DNA of 64,000 nt, taken from Siniperca chuatsi (Eukaryota; Chordata; Actinopteri; Centrarchiformes; Sinipercidae). The position numbers were made by a program, and so were the translations under genes. Position 1 is the first letter of the stretch. The number at the start of each line of letters is the position of its first letter. The stretch is from contig NC_058051.1 in NCBI RefSeq assembly GCF_020085105.1, forward strand, positions 25,515,455 to 25,579,454, read 5' to 3'. The notes beneath the pieces were generated by a model, which saw nothing but the letters and a program-made list of their open reading frames with translations, was not told the DNA's origin and did not search any database. Positions 48,316-61,200 of the stretch are shown here, piece by piece.

Positions 48316-50760
48316 GGTGGGAATAAGAGGGATATGTGTTTTTGCAAATCTGGGAAAGAATGCAGAATCACTTCCTGTCCATGTGCCCTATTCCCTAATG
48401 GACAATTAAGTGAATCATGTAAAAGTCCTTGCTTGTGGCAAATGTCTAACCCCCATCACGGCAGGCAAGTTACTTCTCAACCTTAATTAATACCATATTC
48501 CTACAGTATGTTTTGTGTCTCTCTCTTGCTTGCACAAAACTGGCAGTCATTCCCAGGGTGTGCTGACATTTATAGTAGTTCAGTTTTCAGTAGCAGTCTT
48601 GTACATTGATTGTTTTATCCAAATGACACCATTTCCTGTAACAAAGGGGTTCGCTGGTCTACCTGTAAAAACAATGCTTTGCCCTGTCGTCTCTGTGGGT
48701 AACAGTTTCCACACTGTGTGTGTGCTGGGCTATGACTTTTTTTCCCCTCTCATCGCCCTTGGTGTCATGGAAACATGTATGCAGAAGCAGAAGTGTGTGT
48801 GTGTTTAGGGAAGGGATGTTGGAGGGTGGAGGGCGCTTTCCATTTGTGGAATAATCTCAAAGGGTGGCGTTTATACAGGAAACGTGCCGCTTAAGGTTAC
48901 AGGTGCAGTTTAGTTTGAAGCTAAGATAAGAAATCTTGTATTTTGGCTAACTGCTTCTTATTCCATGTAAAAGCAGTGATTAGAGTGATTAAAGGGATGA
49001 GATAAAATATAAACTTTTATCACTGATTTTTTTGTTAACCCTTTAGGTTCACTTAGAGGATCACTGTTCTTCATCCTTGTTACATACTAGCTTTTCTGTA
49101 GCGTACGCCACATGGAAAGATCAGGTTTTTGAGGAAAAAGTTCCATCTGTGCTTAAATTTTGCAGTGGATTCAAATTCACAAATACTAGAAATTCTAAGA
49201 TCACATATTAGATCCTAACTGCAATTGATGATGTAAATGTAAGGGAATTTTATATACACAAATGCTATTTTTTACCTGCTGTCTCATTGGTGCCATTGTT
49301 TGCTGGGAATCAGGGCCTGGTCTCGGGTTGCTGCTGGGAAAATAAGCGTAGCGTGAGTCCAACAGGTGATGGGCTTGATGGAGGGGCTTGTCAGTGCAGT
49401 GCTTCATCACCGGAACTACCGCTGAAAATTAATTACGCATCAGGGATGACTTCAGAAGATTATTTATAGTCTCTTCAACTTGTGAAGCAAACAAAGTAAT
49501 GTGAGGTCATTCAGAGTATGGCTTTTTAAAGATCTGCTCTGCATCTGTGAGCTGATGTCAAGTTTTAAGTGTTGGCAATCAGTAACACATAACAGATCAG
49601 TTCAACCAAATGAACATGAGGTTAAGCTCTCTAATACTCTGGAATGCTGACTTGGTTTCTGTTTACTCTGTTCTTCCTTCCTTCTGGGTCATTTTTTAAA
49701 TTTATGTGTCAGATAAATCACTAAAAAGCAAACCAGGTGCAAAACAAAGACAATGGAAGAGAAGCTAACCTCTTTCTCTGTTATACATTGTATTCAGCTT
49801 TTTAAAAAACTCTATTTTGCTGTTCATTGTGTCTGCAGGATTCAAAAGGTATCAGTACTTGCACGCAGAGTCACCTGCGCTGTGTAAACTGGTAAAGAGG
49901 GGGGATTATGCAGCAGCAAGAGGGCACAGTTAGAAGGTCACAACACTGCTGAATGTCAATTTGATCTCCGTCTTCTTCCTTTAATGACCAGACACTCCCA
50001 GCTGCTCCCAGAGAAAATGTCATGGTTCAGCACTTCCGTGAGGTGTGATGGCTTTCCCACCGGCCCCTCAAGGGGAATCACAAAGAAATCTGGTTAACAG
50101 AGATCTTCATTTGTCTGGGTTTTTAAGAGTTAACTGAGACTGATGAGGCGTTCCTGAAAAACATCAGAGGACTCCGCTGTGATCTCGGTACAGATTTACT
50201 TGACTCCCATGTCAGACAGCATCCTGGGAGCTGATAAAATATTTCAATAGAAACCCAAAACGCCCTCCCGGAGATTAAGCTCCAGGGGAGAGAGAGTGAG
50301 AGAGAAAGAGATTAGGACTTCAAACTGCCATAAAGTAAAGTGAACTGGAGAGCAGCTAGATGGTTAATGATTAGAATATGTCCTGATCCGCCTCATTTCA
50401 CTCTCTGGTGCTGTTTCCCACAGGCCACTGCTTTTTCCTTGAGGTTGTAGCACTGAAAAATCATTGTTTGTTGAGGGCACAATTCATCCTGGCCTGATGA
50501 AACATTAAAATTAGATCTTTGCCTGTATATATTTGGTGTTGGAGGACTTGTAAAGACTACAGACTTCTCAGGGATGTTTTGGATATGTGAGTGGATACAT
50601 TTATTTTATGCTAACTCTTTTTTGAGCAGATGCCATGGCTTGCATCCCAGTGAGTGATGGGTAATTCCCATATTTCATATCCTTGGCTGAAAGATGAACT
50701 GTTCCACCGTTAAAGCGCTTTTTCTATTTAAAGGGTTGGTTTGACATATGATTTAGCCAA
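48316..50760. other. Intergenic DNA, no supported feature
   Basis: No coding exon supported. 50280-50400 (purine-rich GAGAGAGAGTGAG, then GGTTAATGATTAGAAT) has higher complexity and could be conserved non-coding sequence, but I cannot show this. Confidence 0.3.
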
Positions 50761-50766
50761 AGTGCC

Positions 50767-51097
50767 CTTTAAAGGGTCGGTTCACCATTATTACGAGAAA
50801 CCATGTTTACTCACGCACCTCCAGTGCTATACCCATGCAGTACGACAGAGCAAACTCCATCTGCTGATGAATATCATATGATGCGATCGTAAGCTGGACC
50901 TTGAGGTGAGATTGTTTTGCCAACAGACAATTTTGGTTTTATTTGTCTCTGAGATGCCTCCACCTCAATACAACAGAGGTGATTGGAATATATATATTTT
51001 TTTAGCACTGAAAAAATGACATTTTCTCTCCAGAAAGTGTCACTGTTACTTTCATTGGAACTACTGTCTACCAAAGAAATAGTCCCTATGAAAACTG
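50767..51097 (+). repeat. Interspersed repeat family G, copy 2
   Basis: Starts TTTAAAGGGTCGGTTCACC, includes CCATGCAGTACGACAGAGCA, GAGATTGTTTTGCCAACAG and the shared GCCTCCACCTCAATACAACA block. It directly abuts the family B copy that starts at 51098. Confidence 0.5.
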
Positions 51098-51582
51098 TTA
51101 AAGAAATAGTTCAACATTTTGGGAAACATACTTATTGGCTTTCTTGATGAGAGTTAGTAGAGAAGATCGATACCACTCACTCTCATGTCGCTAAGCTAAA
51201 TATGAAGCCAGGGCCAGTAGGCGATTAGCTTAGCAAAAAGAAGCAAAGGGAAAGAGCTAGTTTGGCTCTGTCCAAATAAAAAAAAAAAACAGCCTACCAG
51301 CAGCATTTAACACGTCAGTGTGCCTGGCCAAGAAATAGTTGCAGCACATAACCCCCCGTGAAACCTCGACTTGATGTTTTTACATGTCCGTTTGTTACAA
51401 TTGAAATATAACATTTTAATTAGTACAATTCAGAGGTGCTTTAAACCTTGGGCAGAGCCAGGCTTGCTGTTTCCCCTCTTTATGTTAAGCTATGTTAACC
51501 GCCTCCTGGCTCTAGCTTTGAATTTTGCATACAAATGAGAGTGGTATTGATTTTCTTGTCTAAGAAAGAAAATAAGTGTATC
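51098..51582. repeat. Fold-back repeat family B, copy 2
   Basis: Left arm TTAAAGAAATAGTTCAACAT then GGGAAACATACTTATTGGC and CTCATGTCGCTAAGCTAAAT; centre contains GGCCAAGAAATAGTTGCAGC and ACATAACCCCCCGTG; right arm GCAGAGCCAGGCTTGCTG, TATGTTAAGCTATGTTAACC and GAGAGTGGTATTGATTTTC. The longest copy, keeping central sequence lost elsewhere. Confidence 0.75.
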
Positions 51583-51693
51583 CAGAGTAACGGTTATACT
51601 GTTTCTGAAAAACCATGTTGCTGTTTTGCTGTTGAAGTAATCTTTTAATGCTGTAAGCGTTAAAAAAATACTATTGACCTCTACTGTATTGGG

Positions 51694-51720
51694 CACACAC
51701 ACACACAGACACACACACAC
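51694..51720 (+). repeat. (CA)n microsatellite
   Basis: CA run interrupted once by GA. Confidence 0.9.
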
Positions 51721-52778
51721 GTGTATGGTTCTCTGCGCCCTGTGTTGGGTGTCACTAGATTAGAGGGTTCTGTAGTTTCTCACAGACATCAGACTCTGAC
51801 CCTACAGGCCTTTCTTTGCATTCAGGCCCCTTCATTAGGCTCCTGCAGAGTGTGGCCACTCACCCAGGGAGGGGAGGTCATCTCCCAGCCTTTTACTAAT
51901 CACAACTTCCCCTCCTGAGCAGCCAGACCCCCTCACCAGCAGCTGGCAGGTGAATCAACGCACTCTTTGTCGAATCACCTAAAAGGTCTGTTTTCTCCCC
52001 CTGAATCTTTTTTTTGTTGTTGCTGATTATGGGGTAAAAGCCAGTGAGTCAGAGAAGTACTGTTGGGTTTGAACTAACAGCTGCTCCTCATTCGTTACCT
52101 TAATGTTTTCTTTCTTTCTTTGTCATCATGGAGAACTCTTGTAAGGCACGGTCTTCTATTTATGTGGTGATGCATACTTGTGTGTTCACGTTTAGAATCA
52201 GACAGAGCAATCCTCCATGTTCTCTCTGTCTAATCCTGAATTTATGCCTTGCAAATCGTGTAAGGAACCAAAGTTAGGGAAGATGGGAAAATAATGAATC
52301 AGATGGCATGTAAGAAAGAGATAAAGGAAGAATGAAGAGGGATGGGAAGCGGGAGGAAGGAGAATGATAAGTGCACTGTTGTGACAGGTGATATATGAAT
52401 GTGGAAGGTTTATAAACTCTTGCTGTTAACGCTTGACTTTAAATCACTGTTGTGGTGCAGGGTGTGTCCCTATTAGAGAATAAGGGAAGTTAAAGCCCCA
52501 TGCTGTGCTAATGAGAGTGCCTGGTGCCTTAACCCAGCATGGGTGCTCTTGCATGTAGAGAAGGTTGCGGGAAAATTGAGCTGCAGAAAGAGGAAGTCCA
52601 CAGGATCTGGGTAGAGATCGTTTCTTCATCAGAAGCACTGAGAAAAATGTTCCACACTCTTAGAAAGTTAGCAAGAAGAAACTTTTAGTTGGATATGAGA
52701 GAAGTCATGAGATGTGTGTATCTTTCATCTGGATGGCTGGGTCATCAAACAGTGTGCATGTACATTATAAACGTTATT
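51721..52778. other. Intergenic DNA, higher-complexity patch at 51730-51960
   Basis: 51730-51960 is GC-richer than its surroundings with no supported ORF; possibly conserved non-coding DNA. The rest is unremarkable. Confidence 0.25.
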
Positions 52779-53217
52779 TTTTAAAGGAATAACATTTTGT
52801 GAAATATGCTCATTTGTAGCTATGGAGCTATATGAAGCTACCACCAGAAGCCGGTTAGCTTAGATTATCACAAAGACTGGAAACAGGGGAAAACAGTTAC
52901 CTTGACTCTCTCAGAAGGTAACAAAATGCAACCACCAGCACCTCTAAAGCTCATTAATTAACACGTTTTATCTTTTTTGTTTGACCTGTACAAAAACTGA
53001 AGTGTAAGAGCTTTCGAGGTGCTGGTAGGTGGATTTTGTTACCGTAATGCTGACAGAGCCAGTTTCCCCTTGTTTCCAGTCTTTATGCTAAGCTATGCTA
53101 ATAGCTTCATATTTAGTGTGCAGACATTGGTGACAGAGTTTGGTATCAATCTTCTCATCTAACTCCCTGCAAGAAAGCGATAAGCATATTTCCCATAATG
53201 TCAAACTATTGCTTTAC
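52779..53217. repeat. Fold-back repeat family B, copy 3
   Basis: Left arm TTTAAAGGAATAACATTTTG, GAAATATGCTCATTTG, AAGCCGGTTAGCTTAG and GACTGGAAACAGGGG; right arm CCCCTTGTTTCCAGTCTTTA, TGCTAAGCTATGCTAA, ATCTTCTCATCTAACTC and TTTCCCATAATGTCAAAC. Arms are inverted complements. Confidence 0.8.
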
Positions 53218-54145
53218 ATTAATCTCTGTGTTTGACCCTTCATTTCTTCAGCTACTGTATATGTATATACAAAGAAGACCTGTGGAAAAGTGGCATCATA
53301 TATTAGTCTGTGTTTTTACAATAGTACTCTTAAGATAAGTTGTATTGCTTTTTTTTTACATCAGTTTACATAGCGTTTAGTATAGTGCATGAAATCTGTC
53401 TAAGTCTCTTTTATCCTTCAAAAGGAAAATAATGTCACACACTCACCGTGACCACACCACTGTCTCTAGTTGCCTTCAGTTGAAGTGTTTTGAATAACTA
53501 TGGCAGGATAATCAAATACCTGTCTGCTTTAATAAAGCTGTTTTGAACAAAAGTTATTAATTCAAATGATGTGTCTTAACAGATAAATAGTGGGTCTCAC
53601 ATGTTTTGATACTCAGCGTGTGGTTGCAGTTACTAGCAAAACGACACAAAAAAGACGTGTTAATGAAACACAGGAGGAAACACACCCTAAATGTTTAGCT
53701 TGGCTTTGCTGTTTGTGTTCAAACCACAGGCATAGTGTTTCAACACATTTCTTTTAAGTCTTTTTAGCAAGTGTTCAGGGGTTTGAGGGCAAATGAGTAA
53801 AACTGAGTGAAAGCGATTATCATTGTTTGCTTATGTGTACAATAGCAAACATGCAAATATGTTTATTGAGGACAAAAGATTTTTGTTTGCTTAAATTACA
53901 TAATTTATTAATTGAGTGATAATAACATCTCTACAAATTAATTTATGTGCATGCAATAAATCTTTTTTGTGTGCTCAAAATGCTCCATTGTGTGTTCAGG
54001 ATTGAGACACAAATAAAATGTCATACACACTGACCTGTGTTGAACTGAACAGAAATATTTTACAATGGTGTGGTATCATAAAAGACATTAATCGTCCTTT
54101 CTAAAATAGGGAACTTTCCCTTTCACCTTTCCCTGCCCTCACACT
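53218..54145. other. AT-rich intergenic DNA
   Basis: No supported feature. Confidence 0.3.
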
Positions 54146-54220
54146 TATAAAGGAATAGTTTTCACATTTTCAACATTTTGGGAAATACGCATATTCGCGT
54201 TCTTGCTATTCCTTTAAGTA
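54146..54220. repeat. Internally deleted family B element (copy 4)
   Basis: Only 75 bases: TATAAAGGAATAGTTTTCAC, CATTTTGGGAAATACGCAT, CGTTCTTGC and then TATTCCTTTAA, the inverted end. Both tips are kept and nearly everything between is gone. Confidence 0.65.
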
Positions 54221-55877
54221 GTTTGCGCATTTCTGATGATAAGATGCTTGCCCTGTCCTCACAGTCAGGTTACGGATGTTCTGTGACTCTCCCGTGTATC
54301 TCCTGAGAGAATATTTTCCTATGAAACAGACGTTTAGTTTTCTCTAACATTTTTCTATAAACATGCAAATGAAAAAGTTTTATAGTTATTCTGTTATTCA
54401 CTGTCAAGTGTGTGGGAAAGGCAACCACAGAAAGAGTCAGCAACCTCACACTGATGACAAGATTTGAAGAAGTCATTTAAATAACTGCATGTAAGACTGC
54501 AAGTTGATTGAACAGATGAACAGATGTCTCTTGAACTCGACCTTCAGACACTGAAAGTGAGTAGGAGTGCAGTCACAGATTCAACACACAGACAAAGTTC
54601 TGCATCTTTGTACTGCAACATTTCCTCACCTGTCTTTATGACCAAACCCCATTTAACAATGCATTCAATTCTGTTATCAACAGATGATCTGAGTGTTTAT
54701 GTGGTAAAGAAAGCGCAGGCCACACTCAGATCAGTGGTAATGTGGTGAATAGAGCCCAGGAGTGGGGAACAATTGGCTGTTGTTCATGAAGTTACTGTTA
54801 CAGCTTGTCTTGTTTGAGTTTCACTGTGATGTGGGGTGAGAAAGAGATTGGTATCAGTTAATCATTTCAGTTTTCAGCGCATTTTATTTTTGCTCCTCAA
54901 GAAAGACGCACATGTTTGTCCTGGTATCACCTCAAATCTACTCTTATCAAAAGGTATCTTCAGAGAGATGGGAACACCTGGGAGATCAAGGTCAGAGGAA
55001 CCAGATGGCACCTGTGGAATTCAGCCTCCTCACCTACTGCCAGGGTGTGGAGCCTCCAAACACCTGGATATAGTCTGGACATTGAGTTCTTTCTGTTAGC
55101 CTAAAAATATCTGACTGTCTGTCTGAAGGTTTATCAGACTGACATGTTGATAAGTGAACAAAAAAAAAAATCACATCTTGAGAAGCTTCTGCAGATTTAC
55201 AGCAGAGCCACGGATCAAAAAGATCTCTTTAACTTGAAGCATAATACTTTATAAATTATTTTCAATCAATCACTATATCTCCATTTCACATCTGAGGACC
55301 TTTCACATCTCAAAAAGCTGTAAGAGGTTTACATGCACTGAATTTACCTCATTCCTTTTTTTACTAAGCGTGTGGTGACTTTAATTGGCTGTAGGAGGTT
55401 GCGGTTCAAGACGTAAGGACACCCGACATGACTGCTATGGAAATAGCACGTTATGAGCAAAGGAAAGCCTTACTCATACAGCGCACACAGAGGAGGTCTC
55501 CATGGCTGTGTCATCAACGTGCAGGACTTTCAGCTGAGAGAATGGGCCCTCCACAGCCAGTAAATGACCCCACCCAGCTGGTCTCTGCTGTTCTCATCCA
55601 AAACCTCCTCTCTCCACCTCTCACTAACATCATCAGCATGGCCTGCACCACAACTGAGAGACATGGAAGCAATTATAGCAGCAGGCACGGAACCATACAG
55701 GGTGAAGTCAAATCTGAGCAATTTAAGAAAATCAAAGCTCCGCCTCTGTGTTAACATGCCAGGGTACTGATCATTGGTTCAGGAGGCTGTCAGGAAGAGT
55801 GGTGTTATGAAAAGGAAGACTTACTTTTCATGAATGTCTTGTACCAGAAAAGGAGGGGATTTGAACATATGTTGCTT
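54221..55877. other. Intergenic DNA, no supported feature
   Basis: Contains a 108-codon ORF at 55428-55754 that I do not recognise and for which no splice context or family exists; not called as a gene. Confidence 0.3.
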
Positions 55878-56296
55878 ATAGGGGCACTGATTTTACACAT
55901 GAAGATCAGTTTACGACTCAGCCTACGGCAACAGCTGCATAACGTCCTCTGTGACTCTGGAGAGTCAAAGTGATAAAAATAACCCTGATGATGTCATGAG
56001 GGTTATCTCAACTTGGGCTAGGAGCCTTCAAACTTTCAACGGAAAGTCTGGATTACAAACTGTGGTCTTAGAGTTTGAAAGACGTGGGTGTTTACCAGGC
56101 AGGGAGGGTTTAACGCTCAAGTTGGATTATGGGGAATGTAGGATCCAGATTTTTGGAATTTGACTCAGTTTACAGACTAAATGTCAGGATATTTCAGCCT
56201 CTGCAGCATTGATTTTGACTATTTTAATTTAAAACTGTTACTTGCAAGTCCCCCAACTTTATGGACGTGCAATACTAAATTGGAGTGCCCCTCTAA
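55878..56296 (+). repeat. Interspersed repeat family F, copy 2
   Basis: Begins TATAGGGGCACTGATTTTAC and ends TGGAGTGCCCCTCT, so the ends GGGGCACT/AGTGCCCC are inverted. The body shares GAAAGACGTGGGTGTTTACC, TGTAGGATCCAG and CAGCCTCTGCAGCATTG with copy 1. Confidence 0.7.
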
Positions 56297-56327
56297 AAGC
56301 AGTCTTTGCGGTGTTTTTGCACCACCC

Positions 56328-56670
56328 ATTAAAGGATAGGTTCACAATTTTTCAAGTCTATCTTAAAACAATAATCAGGTGCACATATGTACATTGAAAC
56401 TGTTTTTGCTTCCTAATGTGCTGTGATGGGGGACAAAATCCACTGTCCTTGTTCTGAGCAAAGTTTATCTGAAGCTAATATGAGGATTCGGTGGTCTGGA
56501 TTAGACAAATCAAGTGAGTATCTTCCACAGTTACAGCCTTTTTTAGTATTCCCTTTTTGTTACTATCCACTACTCAACAAAGAAACACTGTTGCATTGGA
56601 AGCCTGTTAGGAAAGGATCTCTTAATGACCAGTATACACAGGAGGAAAGATTACAGCAAGCAAAAACAAT
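56328..56670 (+). repeat. Probable interspersed repeat (family D)
   Basis: Starts TTAAAGGATAGGTTCACAAT with GGGGGACAAAATCCACTGTC, TTTATCTGAAGCTAATATG and CAGTTACAGCCTTTTTTAG. I recall this as a common fish repeat; only one copy is in the window, so the call rests on memory. It explains the 113-codon ORF at 56423. Confidence 0.45.
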
Positions 56671-58252
56671 TTCATTGTACATTTGGGCATGTGAGTACTG
56701 TTTTCAAGACAGAATCGAAAAAATGAACCTTCAGTACTTTTCATACATTTTTAGATTGACTTAAATTCATTCTAGTACTGTATGCATCAACCAATAGAGA
56801 CAAAACTATTAAAAAACCCAATCTAATCTACCTAATAGCAACCTTTTAATGCAAGAAATTACCAAATGAATGTTATCTTTTTTACAGGTTTTTGTTCATT
56901 TTCTCTGGTGCTTTATTTCCCAATATAACATGCAAAATGGTTTCCAGCAGCTGCTTCTCAAATTTGAATGTCATAGCAGCCAACAAAGACTTTTCAAAGC
57001 AGTCCCTTCTAACATTTGCAGTACCACGCAACAATATCATAACTTTGACAACAAATTAAGGCAACTAAGTGTGATTGAATGCCTATCCCAACAAAGTTTG
57101 TCTCATTCGTACGGTAATGGCTTGAACTGAAACTACCAATTAGAAAAGCATATGAAACTAAGTTACCAACTTATGGTATGCTTTGAAAATGGTCAGCAGT
57201 AATGTAAAATATATGCAATTTGTAGTTAATGGGCTAAAAAAAATGCAAGGCCAATGATATGGTCCTTGAAATCACTTTGATTCTCACAAGATCCATGTAA
57301 TTATTTCCGAATCCAGATGATAATTTTTTCTCACCACTTACTTCTCACAGGCTCATCCAACATTTTCTCTGATCCTCCCATCATACCAGTACTATTTTTT
57401 TTAAATCTCTGGCCTTCCACCCAGGCAGAGGTCATTATCGTTCACATCACATGAGGTATTACAAGACAACAAGGTATTTCTTCCAAGAGTAACCCGTCTC
57501 CTCAGTGGCTGTGGCTCTGCTGGATCCTGACGAGCTGAGGTGGGCCCGTCCAAAAAAGCTGGACGCGCCCATGACAGCAGCTCCTCAGGGAGTCCACCCC
57601 TCCTTGTTACTCATGGAAACCAATGTATTAACACACACAAGTTTACTCAAATGTTCCGGGTTGTCCAAGTCCCCTGGTTGCAGGGGTGGGACAGTGGGGG
57701 GGCAGCTGTGGATTTATACATTATATGTGCATATGTGTGTGAGTCAAAGTGCATATGTATGTGAGTCAAAGTGAGAGAGACAGACTGAGGCATGGGGGCT
57801 GTGTTGTAAAAGGGAAATTTCTGCCTTAACAGCTCCCGTACCTAGGCAGAACGCACGCAGAGGCCTGTTCCAAATCACTAATAGAAACCAGACACATGGA
57901 GCATGAGGAGTGAGGCTTTCACTGCACAGCTCCAGAGGGAACCACTGGAGGAGTGACAGAGGAGAGGAGGTGGGGAGGGTAAGTCAAGTAGGCAAAAAAG
58001 AAAGAAAGAATTGGGCAGATAACAAACTTTTAGCCGTTGTTTGCCCTCGGAGGCTGCCTGATATAGGAGCTTTAACTCCCTGTTTGTATCTGAAATTTCT
58101 CCATCCACTCGCAAGATGAGTACTATTGACTGATAAGGGGGAAGCCAGCATAGCACTTAACTGAGATAATTCTTTAAACCTGCTGCATATGTGAGAAAAT
58201 ACTGCTTGACATCTTATTGATTTGGCTTAAAGGATAAAGTACCTAACTACAA

Positions 58253-58253
<1 letters not shown>
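56671..58253. other. Intergenic DNA, no supported feature
   Basis: 57480-57620 is GC-rich with a short ORF, but no splice sites or family match support an exon. Confidence 0.3.

Positions 58254-58288
<35 letters not shown>
58254..58288 (+). repeat. (CA)n microsatellite
   Basis: About 17 uninterrupted CA units. Confidence 0.95.
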
Positions 58289-58290
<2 letters not shown>

Positions 58291-61200
58291 ACAGACACAC
58301 AGATAACCACCCAGCTTCAACTTTGAACTCACTGACGGCATACTGAAATGTAGCCAGCAGTGTGTTAGAAGATAAACATGGACAGAGAAAATGTGAAAAG
58401 TTGAGTATGGTGTAATAGTGGGTTTTTTTTTGGACAAACTACGTCTGAAATGGGAATAGAGGGGGAAGAATTTGAGTACTTGTGTGATTTGGGACATTGG
58501 GACTTCAGATCAGATGATTCATCATCATAATTTTGTGAATCAGATGTTTACTCAAGGCCACCAGACTTTTAACCTCCTTACAGCCGTCTCGTCTCGTCTC
58601 ATCTCCTCTCAATTTTATATAAAGCTCGCCTTAGCATCACATTTTCTACTATCCTCCCTCTCTTTGCCTGGAGAAGCTCCATGCTGGTCATGTGTGAGAC
58701 ATCCAGCGAGTAAGAACAGAGGTTCCACTTCAGTCTTTTTCTGCCTGCTTGTACTGTGTCAGGTCATAAGCAGGCACAGTGAGTACTAGTGAGTGGGGAA
58801 CGCACTGATAAACACTACTGAGAAATACACTGCCTTATTTAGAATCATAGTTGGAAGAGGGTTTGAGTCACAAGACATTGGCAGCACAGTCTCTCCCAAG
58901 GGAATTCATTAGGGAGAATGAATCAGCATTTTAGCACAAACATTAGGTGTTAGTGTTTATGCTCAGCAGATAAGTATTACCATGAATGGTCAATTCCTCC
59001 TTGGAGGGAGACATTTATTCTCCAGGTGGAGGAGATGAATCAGCTTTCAGAACAGTGCTGTCACTTCCTGAATAAGTCTTAGAAACTGGAAACAAAATGG
59101 CAATATTTTATTTTGCTTGCATTTTGAACAGCTTGAATAAAAGGGGAAGGATACAGCAAAGACCTAGATCTGACTGAACTGTCAAGAACATCTCATTAGC
59201 TGTCTTCCTTTCTCCAGTTACCTTATCAAAATTGGCATGTCTCAAATAAATGTCTACATTACTATCAAAAAACAAACAAACATTTGAATTCTTTATTTAT
59301 TTATTTTAGAAAGAATCTTAATGTGAAAATTGATTGTGACTGGCAGGAAAGATTATGTGTCAGCAGCCAAAAGTGTTCGTTTAACATTAGATACAGACAC
59401 AATTATGATTCAAGTTTAACTATAGAGTGTGCTTGACACAAGAGAAACTTCGCTCAATGACCTTTAAAGCAACTTTAATCCATATTTTTTATAATATCAC
59501 TGTTTCAAATGACAATGTGAAAACAATTTGTCAATGTGAAGGGGGTCGTTCGTAGTGTTGATCCTACAGAGAATTAATCCCCTGAGTTTATAACAAGTTT
59601 CAGCTCATTGTTTAGCTGTCCGGCTGCAACTTTACTGTTTTGGTTCACTCTCACCGCTCTCATAGTGTTGTTTTCGGCCACACCAAGCAGCTGTTTTCAG
59701 TGAAAATGCTCTAAAAACCAATTGTACACTACCTTCCCACCACCAAACAGCAGACAGACACAGTTAGAGACTAGTCTGTGGGAAATTTCATGCATATGTT
59801 CTGGACTTGTACTCATTAGTATTCCTTTAGGAAAAATGTTGTAGAAACCTTGGTTAAATTAAAAACTTGAAATTAAGAGCCCTTTGGCTCTTTTGTTTGT
59901 TTGTATATATGTGATACAAACCTTCCATGTCCTGTGGTAGTTTTATAGGAAGTTAGCTACTGGCAAGATAATGTTTTCCTGTTGTTTTCCACCTGGGTGT
60001 TCTACTATTGAAAATTTGTTTTTAGTGAAATAAGAGTTAAAGCGCTGTTGTTAAAATGTATATTTTGTCATTTTCCCCACAGGGAAGACACCACTGCTGC
60101 TCCAGTGTGTAGGTGGTCCTTTGCTAAGCCCTAAGTTGTGTTATATTACATTACCAGTTATGCCTGTTATGTGTGGTCAGGAAAATGCATTTTGTCAATG
60201 CATTTAATATAATTACAGCAGCATTACGTAAATGCCAGATTAAAGTAAAGTGGGTGTGATTGTCATATAATGACCAAATAATGCAGCATTTGTTATGGCC
60301 TCAGACAGAGCAATCACATACGTCAACACATCAACAACGTGATGTTAAAGAAGCTGTAAAATGAGTCTCTTTTCCTTTGAAGAGCTGGCAGTCCCAGAAC
60401 ACAACATTCCTCAACACAAACGCAGGAAGACTGGGATTGTTTTACCTCAGTACTTGGCTGTGGCAACATGGCACTCTCCTAATAATGCAGCATGGGTTCC
60501 CCCAAAATATACCAAGATCACCCAATCAATGTAATATCAAAAACATAGGGTTATGAAGAGACGAAAAGCACCCTGCTTTGTGCTTTCCATAGACATGTGG
60601 GTTTGGATAAACCTACCTTTACTGAGCAAAATAAAAGGCAAGATGGAAAAGCTATTTTTAGTCCAGGCAGGCTGTTTGAATTATGGATTCCTTACAGACA
60701 GGAGAGTAGTTGTATGAGATTCAGTATTAACGATTGTCCCACAAGAAAAAAGGCCTACTAAAAAAGATTTTCCATGAAGATGTCCCAGGGCCAGATACAG
60801 TTGCAATAAAAATACCTGGATTTTTTCCCCCCTATAAGTTATTGTTTGAATGTTAATGATGATATTAAACTACATGTTCATGTCATACAATTATCTGCTG
60901 CTTACAACATCTGCTTATATATTTAAAGGCTCATATGATATCATTGAACAAATAAATTCAGAGAACAGGTGGAGATTTGGTGGAGATCCTCCTTGGATAT
61001 TTAACACATGAACATGCGATGTGTCAGATTTCAAGTGGAGGAAAAAACCTGCAGTCGAACCATAATAATACTGCTGACCTTGCACCCTTTCATTAGGGAA
61101 GACACTTCCATTCCCCTCTGCGCTGTATGCTTGTGTGCATGCTTTGGTTTGTTTGGGATGTAACCCTATCCAGGCAGAGGACATGCTACGTGCTTAGTCT

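Noticed and set aside
48304-48486. Cys-rich 60-codon ORF that looks like a small secreted peptide
   Set aside because: It starts at the end of a family A repeat, has no signal peptide, splice context or family resemblance.
55428-55754. 108-codon ORF
   Set aside because: No recognisable domain and no splice-site support; length is compatible with chance over 64 kb.
56423-56764. 113-codon ORF
   Set aside because: It lies in a probable dispersed fish repeat (family D) and shows no protein family features.
57505-57774. GC-rich ORF pair at 57505-57774
   Set aside because: Two overlapping frames of equal length, no acceptor/donor pairing and no family match.
58254-58288. CRISPR-like or structured repeat arrays
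   Set aside because: All short-period arrays here are plain dinucleotide or tetranucleotide microsatellites in a vertebrate genome.
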